From Armillaria gallica (Eukaryota; Basidiomycota; Agaricomycetes; Agaricales; Physalacriaceae): DNA of 64,000 nucleotides. Below, one piece after another: positions 10,935 through 24,254 of the stretch (position 1 is the first letter of the stretch; each line of letters opens with the position of its first letter). The stretch covers positions 124,001-188,000 of the forward strand of contig JBANDB010000001.1 of the NCBI GenBank assembly GCA_037576215.1. The letters run 5' to 3'. The notes under the pieces were generated by a model. The model saw nothing but the letters and a program-made list of their open reading frames with translations. It did no database searches and was not told the origin of the DNA. The translations under genes were made by a program, and so were the position numbers.

Positions 10935-13900
10935 ATTTCGTCGCTTTTCGCCGGGAAGCGCTGAAGGAACCTTCGCGCGTTGTGACCACGTGTCTCTTTT
11001 CTGCTCTACCCAGGTCCCACCACCACGACAACTTGAACTTGATCATTGACCTCAATGATATCCTTCACGGACGGCTCGAAGAACCCGGCAACAACAGTCC
11101 TTTTACAAGTTCAACTCGGACGGTCAGGGAAGCGGCCACGGTGCATGTCAGGGCTGTGGATCCCGCCGTTCCTCAATGGTACCGCACCACCAACAACCAT
11201 GTCGTCCAAGAAAATGGACGAATACCGGAGTAGTTCCTTAAAGAGGGTAGTGTAATTTCGAGACACTTGGCGTCGGAATCCAGAGCAGTTGGTGGAAGGG
11301 ACGAGTTGTACAGGTGCGTTGCCTCTCTTCTCGCAATGGACCGACGACTCTTACTCCCGAACACAGTCATTTTCCTCAGCAATCCTCAATCCAACAACTA
11401 CAAAGCACGCCAGAAGAATCACCCTCCGTCCGCTCTCATGTTCAGAGGAGGAGATGGTGCGTATCTTTCTCCTAGCGTGCATTCCTCAAATCCACAACTG
11501 TCGCAGGGACTGTATACCCTACCCCTTGACCTCTTACCGGAAGAATTCGACCTCAGCCAGAACGGCCGATAAGTGCATTCGTATTGATAGTATCCCGTCG
11601 ATTCTTCGCCAACGTCAAGGGGTATCCGGGCGAACGGTTCTTCGAGCTACTGGATAGAAATGGTGGATGGATGATCCGGTGCGCTTCGTCGCGGATTATA
11701 CTAGTGTCGTTACTACGATACCAGCCTTCCATTGGGATAATGCGTAAGGGCACGACTGGCTATGCTCAACGAATGTCAACCAAAATACACGCGATACAAG
11801 GACTCCCCGGCGGTACAGCCCTTACGTTATACTCTTGGACTCGACGACCAGTCAAGCTGCCAATCCACAGCTCGTTCCATCCGTCACCGCATCACTCTGG
11901 TAACAGTCATCTGGGCGACTACCGTGACTGAAAGCACTCCCATCGTCTTTTACATGCCATACTAGAGACAACTCTCATGCATATCGAAATGAACACGAAG
12001 CGGCGGTAGCTCCCCAATGGAACGAAGAATGCCCCGGACCCCAGAGAAGGAAGGATGCTCGGGACACACCCGGACCAAGGCGCGGAGATACCATAACGAT
12101 CAGACATACGCAAGCTCACAGGTTGTCCTCGTTCATTTCGATGAAGGAGAAGACGACTAGCTGTCGGCTTGCAGTCCAGCAAGAGTGTTTTTAGGATTCA
12201 ATAGTCTGTCAGGTGTATCTGTTGCGGCATATTGATCAATCAATCTTCTTTGCTGGTCATCTCGTATTGATGAAACGGTCCGAGAAGGAGACGAAAAGTA
12301 AAGCGACATACCGACGCCTCTACTGAGAATGGCGTTTGTGTTCTGATACAGACATCCTTCTTTGATGATCACTACTAAAAAATTTTAAAAAAGGTTATCG
12401 CATCATTTGTGCTAGAGAGAGGGACAGTGCCGGATTCGAACCGAGATCATAGTAACACTGTACGGTACTTTCGTTCCCTTCACTTCTCCGAGTCAGTTTG
12501 CGCTGATCTGACAACAGTGTCCCAGAGCTTGAAGATAGTTCTGAAGAACATGGCTGAAAAAGGGTTCCACCTTCTCAATCGCCGTACCTTCACACACACA
12601 CCTTTAAAGAGAAGATATACCAGGAAGGCTTTGTCGACTATGCCGCATTTGACAATTCTTTCGTATTACCTGTTTCCCAGGCGACTGATGTACTTATTAT
12701 CCATGGATTGAAGGACAAAGCGGTATCAGAATACGTTACACTATTTGACGACATCATGCCGTCTTGACGATCAAGTTTTAGATACAATGCCGTGTTGTAC
12801 GTAAAAGCTCTAAGCAAACGAAGCCTTGGGACGCATTCCTTGCATTTTATGGAACATGCAGACCACCCCTTTACGGGTCAGCACGCTGAAGTCGTGCAAG
12901 CCATTGTAGATTGATGGGATTCTCACTTGAAGGGTGACCTCCAGACGGGTGTCTAGATGGGACCGGAAAGAAAAGTGAAAGGAAAATTATAACGCATACC
13001 TGTAGTATGAAATAAACCCGGCCCGGGGAGAACATTCTGAGATGCTTACTTCGCTTCAAAGTATGGCGACCTACCTATACGATAGATCAAATGCCCCTCA
13101 AACTCGATGCTAGCCTGCTAGCCCTCTTTGAGAGCCGGTATTTTGACGCTATTCCATTTGTATGCGTTCAAGATGATGCTAATCATGGAGAGGAGAAAGA
13201 TTCACGTGGGCACAATATCGTTGAGTCAGAATTCGGTCCGAGTTACTCGATCCATTCCAAAAGCCTTTACTTACTTTACGCCCGTCAATTTCAAATTTTC
13301 CTCCTTTTCCCCAATCATTATTTAGTCATACGAGATTGGTCCTCGTTCGAAATGGTCGATAGGCGCTTCCGGGAAGTTGATTCAATTTCTTTGTCAACGT
13401 TGGACCTGTCACCAACCTGTCACGGACACTGGCAACCAGCTTGGTGCACTTCGTAGCGAATTGTCTGGCCATACTTTAGGTACATCGAGTACTCGATCCA
13501 CGGAATATGGAATAACAGGCAGACGACTGCCTGCTAGTCCGTGGTCTTTCCTTCCCCATCAAGCTCAGCGGATATATGCCTCCTGGCCGGCGTCTTTGAA
13601 ACCCGTTTATCCTTCACTTCGTACTATACTCAACGTGATGGAAGCATACATCCCAGGATGTCCAATTTTCTATTCGGGGGCGGAACAAAGATTTTGGAAA
13701 TCGATAATCTGTCCGGTGTGTCTCTGATAGAATGAATCTTCTTCGTGAGAATGGGCGAGGAGAGATATGGATCCTGCGCTCCCCGGCTATGTGCAATTGC
13801 GTACGGGGACTCCGAGGGGAGCCATAGAGCCTGATCGGGATGCCGATCAGGACCAAGATCAGCGAGCGCCTCAGAGCCGTGATTTAGCGCGCAATGACAC

Positions 13901-16020
13901 TGCACATTGAGGGATGCGCTTGTTCAATTTATCTCCAGTACTATTGCTGTGCCGTGGACCAGGATGTATTGAGATAACTACTACTAGTTACTGGGAATAA
14001 GTAATAAGTATCACATCGCCTGGGAGCAGGAGGGGCAGTATCCGTTGATGTTGGGAGCTATGGCAAGTATCAGCAGGAAAGTAGATTAACTTGTAAGTAT
14101 TGTCGTACAGTATTGCTCAGGATATTGGAGGCTAAGAACACCATTAGAAGGAGGACGCGTGAGGGGAGCTAGTAAATACATACTGTTGCCAGCAGGTCCG
14201 CAGACAAGCAGGCGGTTTGCAGCTAGCAGGATGAAAGAGACTAAATTTGCAGTCAGACTGCTCGCATCGAATCTAGAGAGGGTAGTAAATGTGAGCACGG
14301 GGAACGGCAAAGCTATGCTTTATCAGCCGTACAATTTCTTCAGGCTAAGTTCACGGTGTTCAGTAACTGTGACCTTAATAAATTGACAAGGACATACGAG
14401 GTTGACGGTATGACCACATCGTAGGTAGACATTCCTGACTCTGTACCAGAGCGATGAGCGACGAGCAGATCAGTAAATGCGATGATGGGTATTTGCTCAC
14501 TGGCGACGACGACACATTGTAAGTATGTGGATGCAGTGAAGTCAAGGATACAATGCGAGGTTGAGAGATGCCTAAGAAGATAAACATTGCCCTCTTTATA
14601 GATAGGGAATCGAGACTAAGCATTTTTTGATTTTTGATTTATAGGAAAGTCTTGGGACTGCACACAATAAGATTCAGGACCACCAGCTGCATCGGCGAAA
14701 ACTCAGGGAGCTTTCAGAGTTCATCAGCTGAGGGCCATTAAACCATAGTAACTCATTTCGGAGCTATTGGGTTCTCACGGACTGTTTTACTCAACATAGA
14801 GTACCGTGAGTACGTCGGTAGCAATTGAGTAGAGAATACCTGTAGCAACAATTGAAACACGGACTTAGCACAATAAATTCACCGTGATGGAAAGATGTGA
14901 GCGCCGATATTCCTCTTGTTCCGAGTCATTGGGGACGATCAGATACATTGATGACGTGCGAATCACCACGTGTGACTACTGCTTTCAGGATACTTTGGTG
15001 ACTGCCAGCTGGATGATCGTCAGGCCCGGACTGAATAGACGTCTGACTCGGAGAAGTACTAAGTTTGTTAAAGTCGACCTAAATATACAGCTATGCTTGG
15101 CAATGTTGAAAATGAGAAAAGCGAATCTCTGTAGTGACAAATCAGTGCTCTTCCTCATAGTATACAGCTGAACATGATCCGGCGAAAATGAACTGATCTG
15201 AAAATGGATAAAAATACGAATGATAGGACTATCGCGAGGTCGTTTGTCCGAAGAAACCGAAGAAGTGACGTATATTCTTACAAGCTAGAAAAAGATCGAT
15301 CAGGAGGTTGCTCCAGGGACTGAACAATGGTGCCTATTTCAATTCATATTCTATGTGAAGCATCTTGAACGTCGTTGTGCACGTCCTTCACATAAGGGGG
15401 CATCCCCACGAAGATCCGATGTCACTTAGGACAGGGATTTCCCCCGAGGTCGACATCAGTACCCACGACTCGGACTCAGAGACAGCGTCATTTAAAAAAC
15501 TCACAGTAGTAGACCATTCACGTCGTCCGAGCGAGTCAAAGAAAATTGTTCAGTTTTGTTGCACATGCCTGCAAGTCTGGGCTCAATGCGCTGGAAGCAA
15601 GGTCAAAAATGAATCAGGAAGTCGATTCGTACAGGGATGTCAGGTTTCAATAGAGAAACTTCACGCCATAAGATTTCTCTCCGGCCATCTCGTGCGCGGA
15701 GGGGTGACTTAGTTGGTTAGAGTTTGATGAAGATGACTAAATAACACGTGCACTTCGAGTGCACTACTTAATTCGCGTCGTTCATGGCATCTGCCTTAGT
15801 AACCTAGTAGGTGCAAACGATGCACTGATCAAGCGATCTTAAAACTCACAGAATACCAGGTCTTGACCAGGGCCATGGTGCCGCCGGTCGAACTCGGAAG
15901 GGCACAACGCCGACTTGATGCGTCCTTGCAATGATCGGATTGACGTCTAAGGATCCAACATGATTATCACCAGGACCAACAGGCACGCTGATGTAGTTCC
16001 TGACCCCATATTTCTTCTGA
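10935..16020 (+). repeat. Tandem composite repeat, unit B
   Basis: Best-preserved unit of the array. It starts with the sequence around GATTGATTTCGTCG, which also stands at the unit B/C junction near 16045, and ends near 16020. Distinctive landmarks (for example the ERFFELL-like stretch at 11633 and 16671) are about 5.04 kb apart between units B and C. It contains the hydrolase remnant 12516-12945 and block S copy 2 (14010-15350). Confidence 0.7.
12516..12945 (+). pseudogene. Alpha/beta hydrolase C-terminal remnant, copy B
   Basis: One frame reads VPELEDSSEE, later FVDYAAFDNS, then TDVLIIHGLKD, with the Asp position typical of alpha/beta hydrolases. It continues SLHFMEHADHPFTGQ around the likely catalytic His and ends in AEVVQAIVD. 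Three in-frame TGA codons break it (12555-12557, 12765-12767, 12912-12914) and no other stop occurs. The last is TGG in copy A (IVDWWDSH), so it arose by G-to-A. The serine-nucleophile half is absent. The family call rests on motifs. Confidence 0.55.
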
Positions 16021-16034
16021 CTCGGAATAATAAG

Positions 16035-17560
16035 ATCAGAAAGCTAAATTGATTTCGTCGGGGACCTTCCGGCCCGAAGCGCGTCCTAACCACGTGTGTC
16101 TCTTTTCTTCTCTTTCCCACCACGATACCTTGTCCACTGACTCGGACAGTCAGGGAAGCGGCCACGGCACATGTCAGGGCTGTGGAGCAGGCCTGATTGG
16201 GACCACACCACCACCAACCATTTCGAACAAGAAAAATGGGCGAGCACTGTCGAATACCGGACTAGCACGTCAAAGAGGGCAAGCAGAGCCAGTGAAAATT
16301 CGAGACACCTGGTCGGTCTTTAGCCAGTTGGAAGGGACGACTTGTGCAGGTGCATTGCCTCTCTTCTCGCAATGGACCGACGACTCTAGCTTTACTCCCG
16401 AACACAGTCATTTTTCTCCGGAATCCCAAATCCGACAACTACAAAACACGCCAGAAGAATCACCTTCCGTCCACTCTCATGTTCAGCGGAGGAGATGGTA
16501 CGTATATTTCTCCTAACGTGCATTCCTCAAACCCACAACTGTCGCAGGGTCTCTATATCCCACCCCTTGACCTCTTACAGGCAGAATTCGATTTCAGCCA
16601 GAATGGTCGATAAATGCATTCGTCTCGATAGTATCCTGTCGATTCCTCGTCAACGTCAAAGGATATGCAGTCGAACGGTTCTTCGAGCTACTGGATAGAA
16701 ATGGAGGGTGGATGAACCGGTGAGCTTTGCGGCGAATGATCCCAGTGTCGTTCTGTTCTAATTCGATACCAGCCTTCCATTTGGATCATGCGTAAGGGCA
16801 CGACTGGCTATGTTCAACGAATGTCGACCGAAATACACGCGATACAAAGACTTCCCGGCGGTACACCCATTGACGATGGCCCTTACGTTATGCTCTTGGA
16901 CTTGACGACCAGTCCAGCTGCCCGTCCAAACTTTATTTCATCCGTCACCGCATCACTCTGGTAACAGTCATCTCGGCGACTACGACTCTTTTACACGCCA
17001 TACCAGAGCCAACTCTCACGCATACCGAAATAAACCCGACGCAGCGGTAGCTCCCCAATGGAACGAGGAACATCCCGGACCCCAGAGAAGGAAGGATGCT
17101 CGGGACACATCCGGACCAAGGTGCGGAGATACCATAACGATCAGACATACGCAAGCTCGCGGGCTGCCCTCATTCATTTCGATGAGGGAGAAGACAACTG
17201 TCTGTCGGCCTGCAGTCCAGCAGGAGTGTTTTGTAGGCGGAAAGAAGATTTTAGGATTCAATAGTCTGTCCGGCGTATCTGTTGCGGCACAATGATCAAT
17301 CTATCTTCTCTGCCAGTCATTTCATATTGATGGAACGGTCCGAGAAGGAGACTAAAAGTAAAGCGACACACCGACGCCTCTACTGAGAATGGCGTTTGCG
17401 TTCTGATACAGACATCCTTTCTTAATGATCACTGGTAAAAAATAATTAAAAAAAGGTTATCGCATCATTTGTGCTGGCGGGAAGGACAGCGTCGGATTCG
17501 AACCGAGATCATAGTAGCTCCGGTGGTTGCGGTTATACCAAGACGCCCAATGGGTAATTT
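16035..17560 (+). repeat. Tandem composite repeat, unit C (partial)
   Basis: Repeats the first 1.5 kb of unit B and then diverges after the tRNA-like copy at 17484-17548. The longest open piece here (16049-16516) holds a GTCQGCGAGL stretch, also recognisable in unit B with frame breaks. I do not recognise the protein. Confidence 0.65.
17484..17548 (-). repeat. tRNA-like sequence, 65 nt
   Basis: Minus strand: GGGCGTC start, box A-like TTGGTATAACCG, box B GGTTCGAATCC and end GCTGTCC. Close relative of 10125-10195 and of the fragment at 12422-12460. Confidence 0.5.
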
Positions 17561-17634
17561 GGTAGCTTAGGGTGTCGAGTCTAGCACTCGTGGCATCCCG
17601 CGGGAAAAGAAAAAGACGATGGATATATCGTAAA

Positions 17635-17687
17635 GCCCCACTCGGATTCGAACCGCGACTCGTGATACGAGTGTGCCAAAGACCTCT
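17635..17687 (-). repeat. tRNA-like sequence, 53 nt
   Basis: Minus strand: GGTCTTTGGC, then a clean hairpin ACTCG-TATCA-CGAGT, then box B GGTTCGAATCC and GAGTGGGGC. One hairpin takes the place of the D and anticodon arms. Confidence 0.5.
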
Positions 17688-17771
17688 AAGCCCTTGTCGA
17701 CTGCTAATTCATTTATGAGTCAGTATTTTTGTTCCAAAGTCGCTAATACATTTCTAATGGCACATAGTCGT

Positions 17772-17829
17772 GGTCCCTTTGGAATCCTGATTCGAACCAA
17801 ACTCGGATTACAATTGCCCCAAAGGGCCC
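17772..17829 (-). repeat. tRNA-like sequence, 58 nt
   Basis: Minus strand: GGGCCCTTT at the 5' end pairs with AAAGGGACC at the 3' end with one mismatch. Box A-like TTTGGGGCAATTG and box B GGTTCGAATC lie between. Confidence 0.5.
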
Positions 17830-18224
17830 TTGCACCGCATGACTCTTGTACGTCTGGGTCCGACTTATTTTTTGTCCTCCCCATGTTACGTTCGTCTGGC
17901 CGGTCCTGCTTGTCCTCTTCGAGAGATGACGTTTCGACACTTGCTCTCCTATTCTACTTGTACACGTCAGCTGGACGGCACTGGTGCTGGCCGTTATCCT
18001 TGGATGGCTTTTTGAAATCTGGATGGTGGAATGGTAAAACTAAAAATACCGTCACGATCAAAACACTGAGGGGTCAATACAAAACCATGGCTTACCCCCA
18101 TTGCAGTTTCGTGCGCAATCATAGAACTTAGAAGGTTACATGGGACTCTTCAGTCACGACACACTACTGACCACTGACCAGCAAATACTTGTAGTAAAGA
18201 AAAAACATGCAAATCAATATGCAT

Positions 18225-18314
18225 GGTCCCTCTCAGATTCGAACTGAGGTCGATCAGGCTTTCGGTCAACGCTTCCGCGTCAAGTAAGAGCTTTACGACT
18301 CCACCAAAGGGCTC
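18225..18314 (-). repeat. tRNA-like sequence, 90 nt
   Basis: The longest of the set. Minus strand: GAGCCCTTTGGTGGAGTCG (acceptor plus box A), then a middle segment with a CGCGGAAGCG hairpin, then AGTTCGAATCT (box B with one change) in a perfect 5-bp T stem and a GGGACC end. The length fits a class II tRNA, but I could not assign an anticodon. Confidence 0.45.
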
Positions 18315-18391
18315 TTGGTATTTTAAATTTTAATTATGAATACCGTGCGGGAAAGAGCACCATATCGAATCAAAACATAGACCCGGACCAT

Positions 18392-18460
18392 GGACCCTCT
18401 CGGATTCGAACCGAGAGCCCTGATGCAATTGCAATGATAATAATTGCGCCGAATGGCCCT
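18392..18460 (-). repeat. tRNA-like sequence, 69 nt
   Basis: Minus strand: GGGCC start, GGCGCAATT box A region, a short palindromic middle, and a 7-bp stem CTCTCGG-TTCGAAT-CCGAGAG followed by GGTCC. Confidence 0.5.
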
Positions 18461-18671
18461 TGAGACTTGTCGAGTATACCTAATTGATTTACTCCGAGCG
18501 AGTTATATCTAGTCGGACGGCAATGGGATCATCAGTGCGGATAAGATAAATTTCAATGACAGCACGCAACTAAACTACAAAGGAAAGACGTGTCTGATTT
18601 GAATGACCGTGTTTTCATGTCAGAGGGACTGCACAAAATGCGACCAAAATCATGGCACACCCATAACACAC

Positions 18672-18727
18672 GGACGCCTCTCGGACTCGAACCGAGACGT
18701 GAATCTTTACGATTCCGCCAAAGGTCC
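18672..18727 (-). repeat. tRNA-like sequence, 56 nt
   Basis: Minus strand: GGACCTTTGGCGGAATCG, a short middle, then CTCGG-TTCGAGT-CCGAG and the end GGCGTCC. It shares its box A half with the 18225-18314 copy and its end with the 10370-10412 copy. Confidence 0.5.
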
Positions 18728-19219
18728 TCTGTATAGATCAGATTTCAGTGCATACATTCTATATACACCCTCTGACAAACGGGAATGCGATCAGATGGGC
18801 ACAGCCAAGTATATATCCACAGACTCACCTCATCTTTTGAAGGAATCTCTCTACTGCAACCGGAAAGGGGAGGGGTCGATGGCGCGGGAGACGTCCGTGT
18901 CTGATCAATTTACAATGTCAGTGGGCCAGAGATTGGTTTCTGAAGGTAGGTTACGATGGAGGCGGTCGCCTAGACTTCTGCAGATCACTTCCAGGATAAC
19001 TGAAAGTGCCTAAGTACCAATAAGTTTGAAGGACTGCTGTACTGCAGACATGACAACGAGCGGCGCGAGATGTAGGGAGGAGGAAAGTGAGGATGTCTTT
19101 CTCGTCAATGATGGAACCGGAGAGTGGATATACAGAGAGAAAAACAAATCGAGCAGCAATCGTTGGTGCCGCTCAACGAAGCTGAATTTGTCCAATATCG
19201 AGAGAAAGAAATGTCAGTG

Positions 19220-20500
19220 AACTCGAACACTCTACTCCTGTATATCCGAGACTTGGAGAAGTGAAAGGCTAGGGCTGCGACATGGACCCTCCATCGTGTG
19301 ACGGAGAACATCGATGATAAGGCAGCGTTCGTCTCTTCCGGGAGAAACGGGTCTATTCCTTTCATAAATTCCATTTTCTTCTGACGAGAAGGCGACAGGC
19401 CAGAAAGATACTGTAGTGCCCCGCTCGTACACCTGTATTAGCGATAAGATTGACTACCTGAGAGGGTGACGCGCCAGACACTGCATACAGTATTACATAC
19501 ATTATTCTGAGGCTGGAATCTGATCGCACTGGCATACAACCTGTTACTATGCCGATAGTACATCGAACGGAGCCCGGGCCTGGTATTGTCGGTGTCCCCC
19601 TTCGAATTTCTGCGGTAAGATGATTCGCTTGTCAGAGCTATGCCAGCTTGATGTCTGTATTCTCCATGAGGTCCATAGCTCCCTGCGAAAGTGGAAGGAG
19701 AGGTAACACACCGAGTTATCCCCGTATCTTCAAGGTGCACGACTTCACAGAGAAGCTTACAACGTCACCTGTGGTCGAGGAAAGATAAGGCAAGACCAAG
19801 GATAAATCCTGGTGCGCAAATTTTGAAGGCAACGCATTGATCTGCAGCAAGCGAAGATTTGAGTCCAAAAGAAAGCGATGCAAGTGATGTACAAATAACT
19901 AGCTAGTATCGCGGCTCATGCATTGACCGACCATTCTCCTCACGAACCATAAAAATGCGCAAATCACTGCATCGAAACGAAGTGATCTCCCCATTATAAA
20001 GTCACTTCCTTTAGTGTTCTCTTGGATTTACGCGTGGCATCTTCTACCCACGTCCTCCAAGAACTTCAGTTCAGAGGGCGTCTTCCTCAAATAAGCCGTT
20101 GCTCACGCCACACGACACCAGGTGTCTCGACGCAGACAGATTGAGCTAACGGAGCTCGACAGCATCTGCAGCGTGGACGAATTAGTGCGCTCGCGGCTTG
20201 TGACGGAACGTGAATGTACCTCTATAATCCCGTTCCACCCACCTTGGATGGGTTATTGTTACGGAGTCATCGAGCTTCGTCACGACCAGCTTGGACGCCA
20301 CATGCATAACGATGTTTACTCTGAGAGTCCTTCCTGCCTTGATATTGATATGGATGTAGCCCTTTGTGCCGGCCGGTATGTGCCAAATGATGTCGAGAAG
20401 GGTACGCTTGTAACACCACCGTAGACTTTCCCCCTCCTAGCAATGACCTCTTCACCAAACATTGCGAAGATCCTGGCCAGTCATGACGATCATTAGCTCG
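19220..20500 (+). repeat. Duplicated block X, copy 1
   Basis: The part around 19440-19740 matches 25190-25450 closely, including GATCGCACTGGC and the stretch ending in CCGAGTTAT. The rest is more diverged. A 100-codon open frame at 20122-20424 has no match I recognise. Confidence 0.55.
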
Positions 20501-20519
20501 CAAGTTCCCCTGCCCGCTG

Positions 20520-21040
20520 CTTTCACCTGCGATGCTGGGCTATGGATCTGATCACGGCGCAGACAATTTCGATCACAGCATGGAAATCACTTGATGATCA
20601 TAGAGTGACCGCAGAATAGTTGATAGGTAGTCGTCATAATTGATAGATTAGAACTCGAATGTGAAATTTCGACGCCGTTTGTTCTCTCGTCCTGGAGTGA
20701 ACGGCACGACGTGTATGAACGGGCAGGTCTACCATTGTGATATACATTCTGATGCAAGTCGTAAGCGCTGGATTGCACAAGCTGGTGGAACTGTGTTAGA
20801 CGATGGTGGGTAGTGAGCGCGGGAAGGCATGGGCATCGGTTGGTGAGACATGTTGCAAGTCTGACGGAGTGCACAGTACGAGCCCTGTGACGCAGATGTT
20901 AGCTGAAAATTCGCGACAAAAAAACATAAGATGAATACCTGAGAAAATATCGTGGGTGGCAAGGAGAGACAACATCCTGAGGGCCCCGAGTTTCAAGGGT
21001 GGGGAGGAAAAATTAGCCAACGCTTACATAGTAGTCCCAT
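20520..21040 (-). repeat. Duplicated block Y, copy 1
   Basis: Matches 27440-27930 in the same orientation, for example the shared run ending in TTTCGACGCCGTTTGTTCT near 20690 and 27610. Minus-strand pieces in both copies encode a similar hydrophobic stretch (FILCFFVANFQLTS compared with LILFVANYWLTS). The source gene is not recognised. Confidence 0.55.
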
Positions 21041-22189
21041 GTAACTCTGCCGTATGTGAGCGGAAGAATATACACGCGGTAGGGAAAGAGGAATTTAAAA
21101 CAATACTCAAAACGAATCAAGACCGGCGACTGCAAGCTGGTGACCAGGAACTATTCCCACGGGTGCAACTTTCGGCAAAAGTGTGATGCCCGAAATAAAA
21201 TTTCCCAAGGGGCCTCTGATAGCCGATATCCTATAGGACTCAAAAAGTATGGATTGACTGAAGGAGGCGGATTAAAACACTTTTCAGTGACTCAGTAGGA
21301 ACTGTCCAAGTGTATCCAGGAGACAAGACGTTGGCTAGACAGTCTAGACTACCACGACTTCACATATCCGGCGATTACCGACATTCCTACATTATTCCGA
21401 TCAACTCAAAATTTCAACCTGTGCGTGTAAAACTTTTACTTCAATGTGTTTTAATGTACTGCGCCATGATCTGCCATGATCAATGATCAGAAGGGTGGCC
21501 GTGCTCGACCCCTAATTAAGTTTTAGACCTCATGCGGAAAGGTCCCATCGTCGGCGCCCTTTCCGGCGGCACTGCAGTGGGGGCAGTGCTAGTCTGAGAT
21601 CATTTCGATCATTTATGACTCCTACTGTAAGGCAAATACTACGAGCAACGCGGATTAAGAAAGTTGCCATTGGGTAGTAGTAGCGCAGATTCCAGAAGAA
21701 TCTTAACGTGTTGGTCCATCTTCGTTAAACAATCCTAATTGCCGGCCAAGTGTACAGAGTTCAGAGTCACACCACAAAGGATAGCTTTACCCCAACACTC
21801 CTACTACGAATTTCGAACCGGCACGCTGAGGAAAGATCGTGGGTGAGAAAGACGAGATGGCCAGGGAGGTGTCAAGTGTTAAGGCCCGACGCTGAAACCT
21901 GGCATCCTGGTTCCTTGTATGGCCCTTGATTAATTGCCGAATCATTAGCAACAAGCCCAGACCAATTATTTATCATGAGTAGGTGCCGTAAAACTGAAGT
22001 TTTTTTCTTACGATGCGCTCGGGCATGCTACGGGAAGCGTTTTGTTTTAAAATATAACGTCGTTTGCCAGGCTCTGCGTCCGAGTGGCATTTGATGCCTC
22101 ATTTATAAAGGACATGCATGTCAATGTCCAAGATCCTTTACATAGAATACAAATTGCAATAGGTACCATGGTTCAGTCCGTGTAGACAC
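21041..22189. other. No gene recognised
   Basis: No coding signal, tRNA-like copy or repeat match that I can support in this stretch. Confidence 0.35.
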
Positions 22190-23470
22190 CGCCTGATTGA
22201 CCTTTTTCTAGCTTGTAAGAATAACTGTCGTGTCCTTGGTTTCTTTGTACAAAAGACATCCCGATGGTCCTGTCATTCGCATTTTTATCCGTTTGGTATC
22301 CCATCCTTTCAAATAAGTATATACAGAGAAGAAGAAGGCTAATCTGTAACTTCAGGGCTTCGCTTTTGTTACGCCTAGCGTTGTCGAGCGTAGCTGAATA
22401 TTGGGCCATCATTAGCAGACCTGTACTTCTCCGAGTGAAACACCTACTCATCCTGGACCCGATCATCGTCCAGCTAGCATCACACAAGCAGCTCGAAATC
22501 AGAATGTGTTGATTCGCACATCACCGGTATATGATTATCTGATTGTTCCCAATGACTCGAAACAAGGCGCTCACATCAAATTTCCTGTCGCGGTTAATTT
22601 TTTGTGCTAGGTAAGTCCCTGATTCAATTGTTGCTACCTCTGTAGTCTATGCTGAAATAGTGGGCTCGTACATGCTGTTTCACTGTTCAATGAGTTACTA
22701 TGGCTCAACACACCGCGACCGATGAACTCTGCGAGCTCCCCGCCTTTCTGCTGATGCAGCTAGTGAGCACAAATCTTATTGTGTGTGGTCTCAAAGACTA
22801 AAACTTCCCCATAAATCGAAAATTGAAAGATGCCTAGTCTTGACTCTCGATTTATAAAGAGGGTGATGTCTGCAGTATTCTCTATCTTAGCCATCTCTCA
22901 ACCTGAATTAAATTCTTACCTTCACCCCATCCATATATTCACGATGTGTCGTCGCCGCCAGTGAGCAAAACTCATCACTGCATCTACTCTGCTCATCGCT
23001 AGCCTCTACAGCGTCAGGAATGTTTACCTACGATGTGGTCATGCCATCAACCTCGTATGTCTCTGACAATTCAATAAGTCCACAATTATTGATCACCGTG
23101 AACTTAGCCTGAAGAAATTGTACGGCTAATAATACATAGCCTTACGGCCCTTACCGTTCCCCGTGCTCACATTTACCATCCTCTCCAGATCAGATGCGAG
23201 CAGTCCAACTGCAAGTTTAGTCTCTTCCATCCCGCAAGCTGCAAATCGCCTGCTTGTCAGCGGACCTGTTGGCAATAGTACGTATTTATACAGGGCTCTC
23301 CGTACTCAGTCTCCTTCTGATCATGGTTCTAGCCTTCGATATCCTGAGCAACACTGTACGGCAATACTTACAATCAATATGATTTTCCTACTAATACTTT
23401 CAATAGCTCCCAACATCAACGGATACTGTCCCTTCTGCGCCCAAGCGATGGGATACCACACCTAAGTACT
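22190..23470 (-). repeat. Block S, copy 3, inverted
   Basis: Reverse complement of the block at 6110-7380 and 14010-15350. It retains YPIAWAQKGQYPLMLGAI and a downstream GPLTSRRFAACGMEETKLA-like stretch on the minus strand, followed by the AKF/TYEV region with breaks. This copy lies outside the tandem array, so the block moved or was inverted separately. Confidence 0.6.
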
Positions 23471-24254
23471 ACAGCATCAGTACTCAATTTGCCACATGAT
23501 GTCGCTATGTTAAGTATTCGGAGTCTACGGTAATCGATTAGAGGCTACTAGTCATAGTTATTTGAATACATGCTAGTTCATGGGATATTAAAACTGGAGA
23601 TAATGTGAACAATCACATCCCTCAATATTCCCTAGTGATGCCTGAGCACTATATTTGGCACGGCTCTGAGGTTCTTGCTGATCTTGGGCCCTGATCGGCG
23701 TCAATCCACATGGACGAAAAGAGTATTTCGAACGGTTGTAGTATCCAAGATCATTGATCATCTCCGATCTCCAAGGGCACGCGAGATTGGAGGGCGGATA
23801 GAAGTGGGGGTAGACCCCGAATGTGTTGTTCCAGCGAGACGACAAAGAAAACGTACGCAAACCGTGAGGAATGGCGGTAACAACTCAAATTCGTGGATGG
23901 CTTCAAAGAAGGCCAATCGTTATGTTAGCAATCCCACAGCATAACGATGAACACGGAATCGGTGCGATTTCGTAGAATTGGTAAGTTTCGTTTATTTAAA
24001 ACATCATGAGTCAGGGTCTGATGCAAATTCAGAATGCTTCCAGCTGAAAAGGTGAAGGCCATCATCGACATCAAAAAGTATTCAGGATTTCGGGAAAGCA
24101 TCATTCCTCGCCTAACAAAGAATACCATCACTCCGACCGCGCTTTGAACCAGATGGGGGCGAAATTTTGATACCTTGCTGGAGGAAAAGACGAGGAAATC
24201 TTTCGAGGTCCGTATGAGCATACATGATGCCACATTGCGTATACAAAACCCTTC
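23471..24254. other. No gene recognised
   Basis: Several overlapping open frames of under 105 codons on both strands. None has a motif I recognise. Confidence 0.35.

Noticed and set aside
18225..18314. Functional tRNA gene
   Set aside because: Acceptor and T arm are good but box B has a change and I could not draw a standard anticodon arm. Kept as tRNA-like only.
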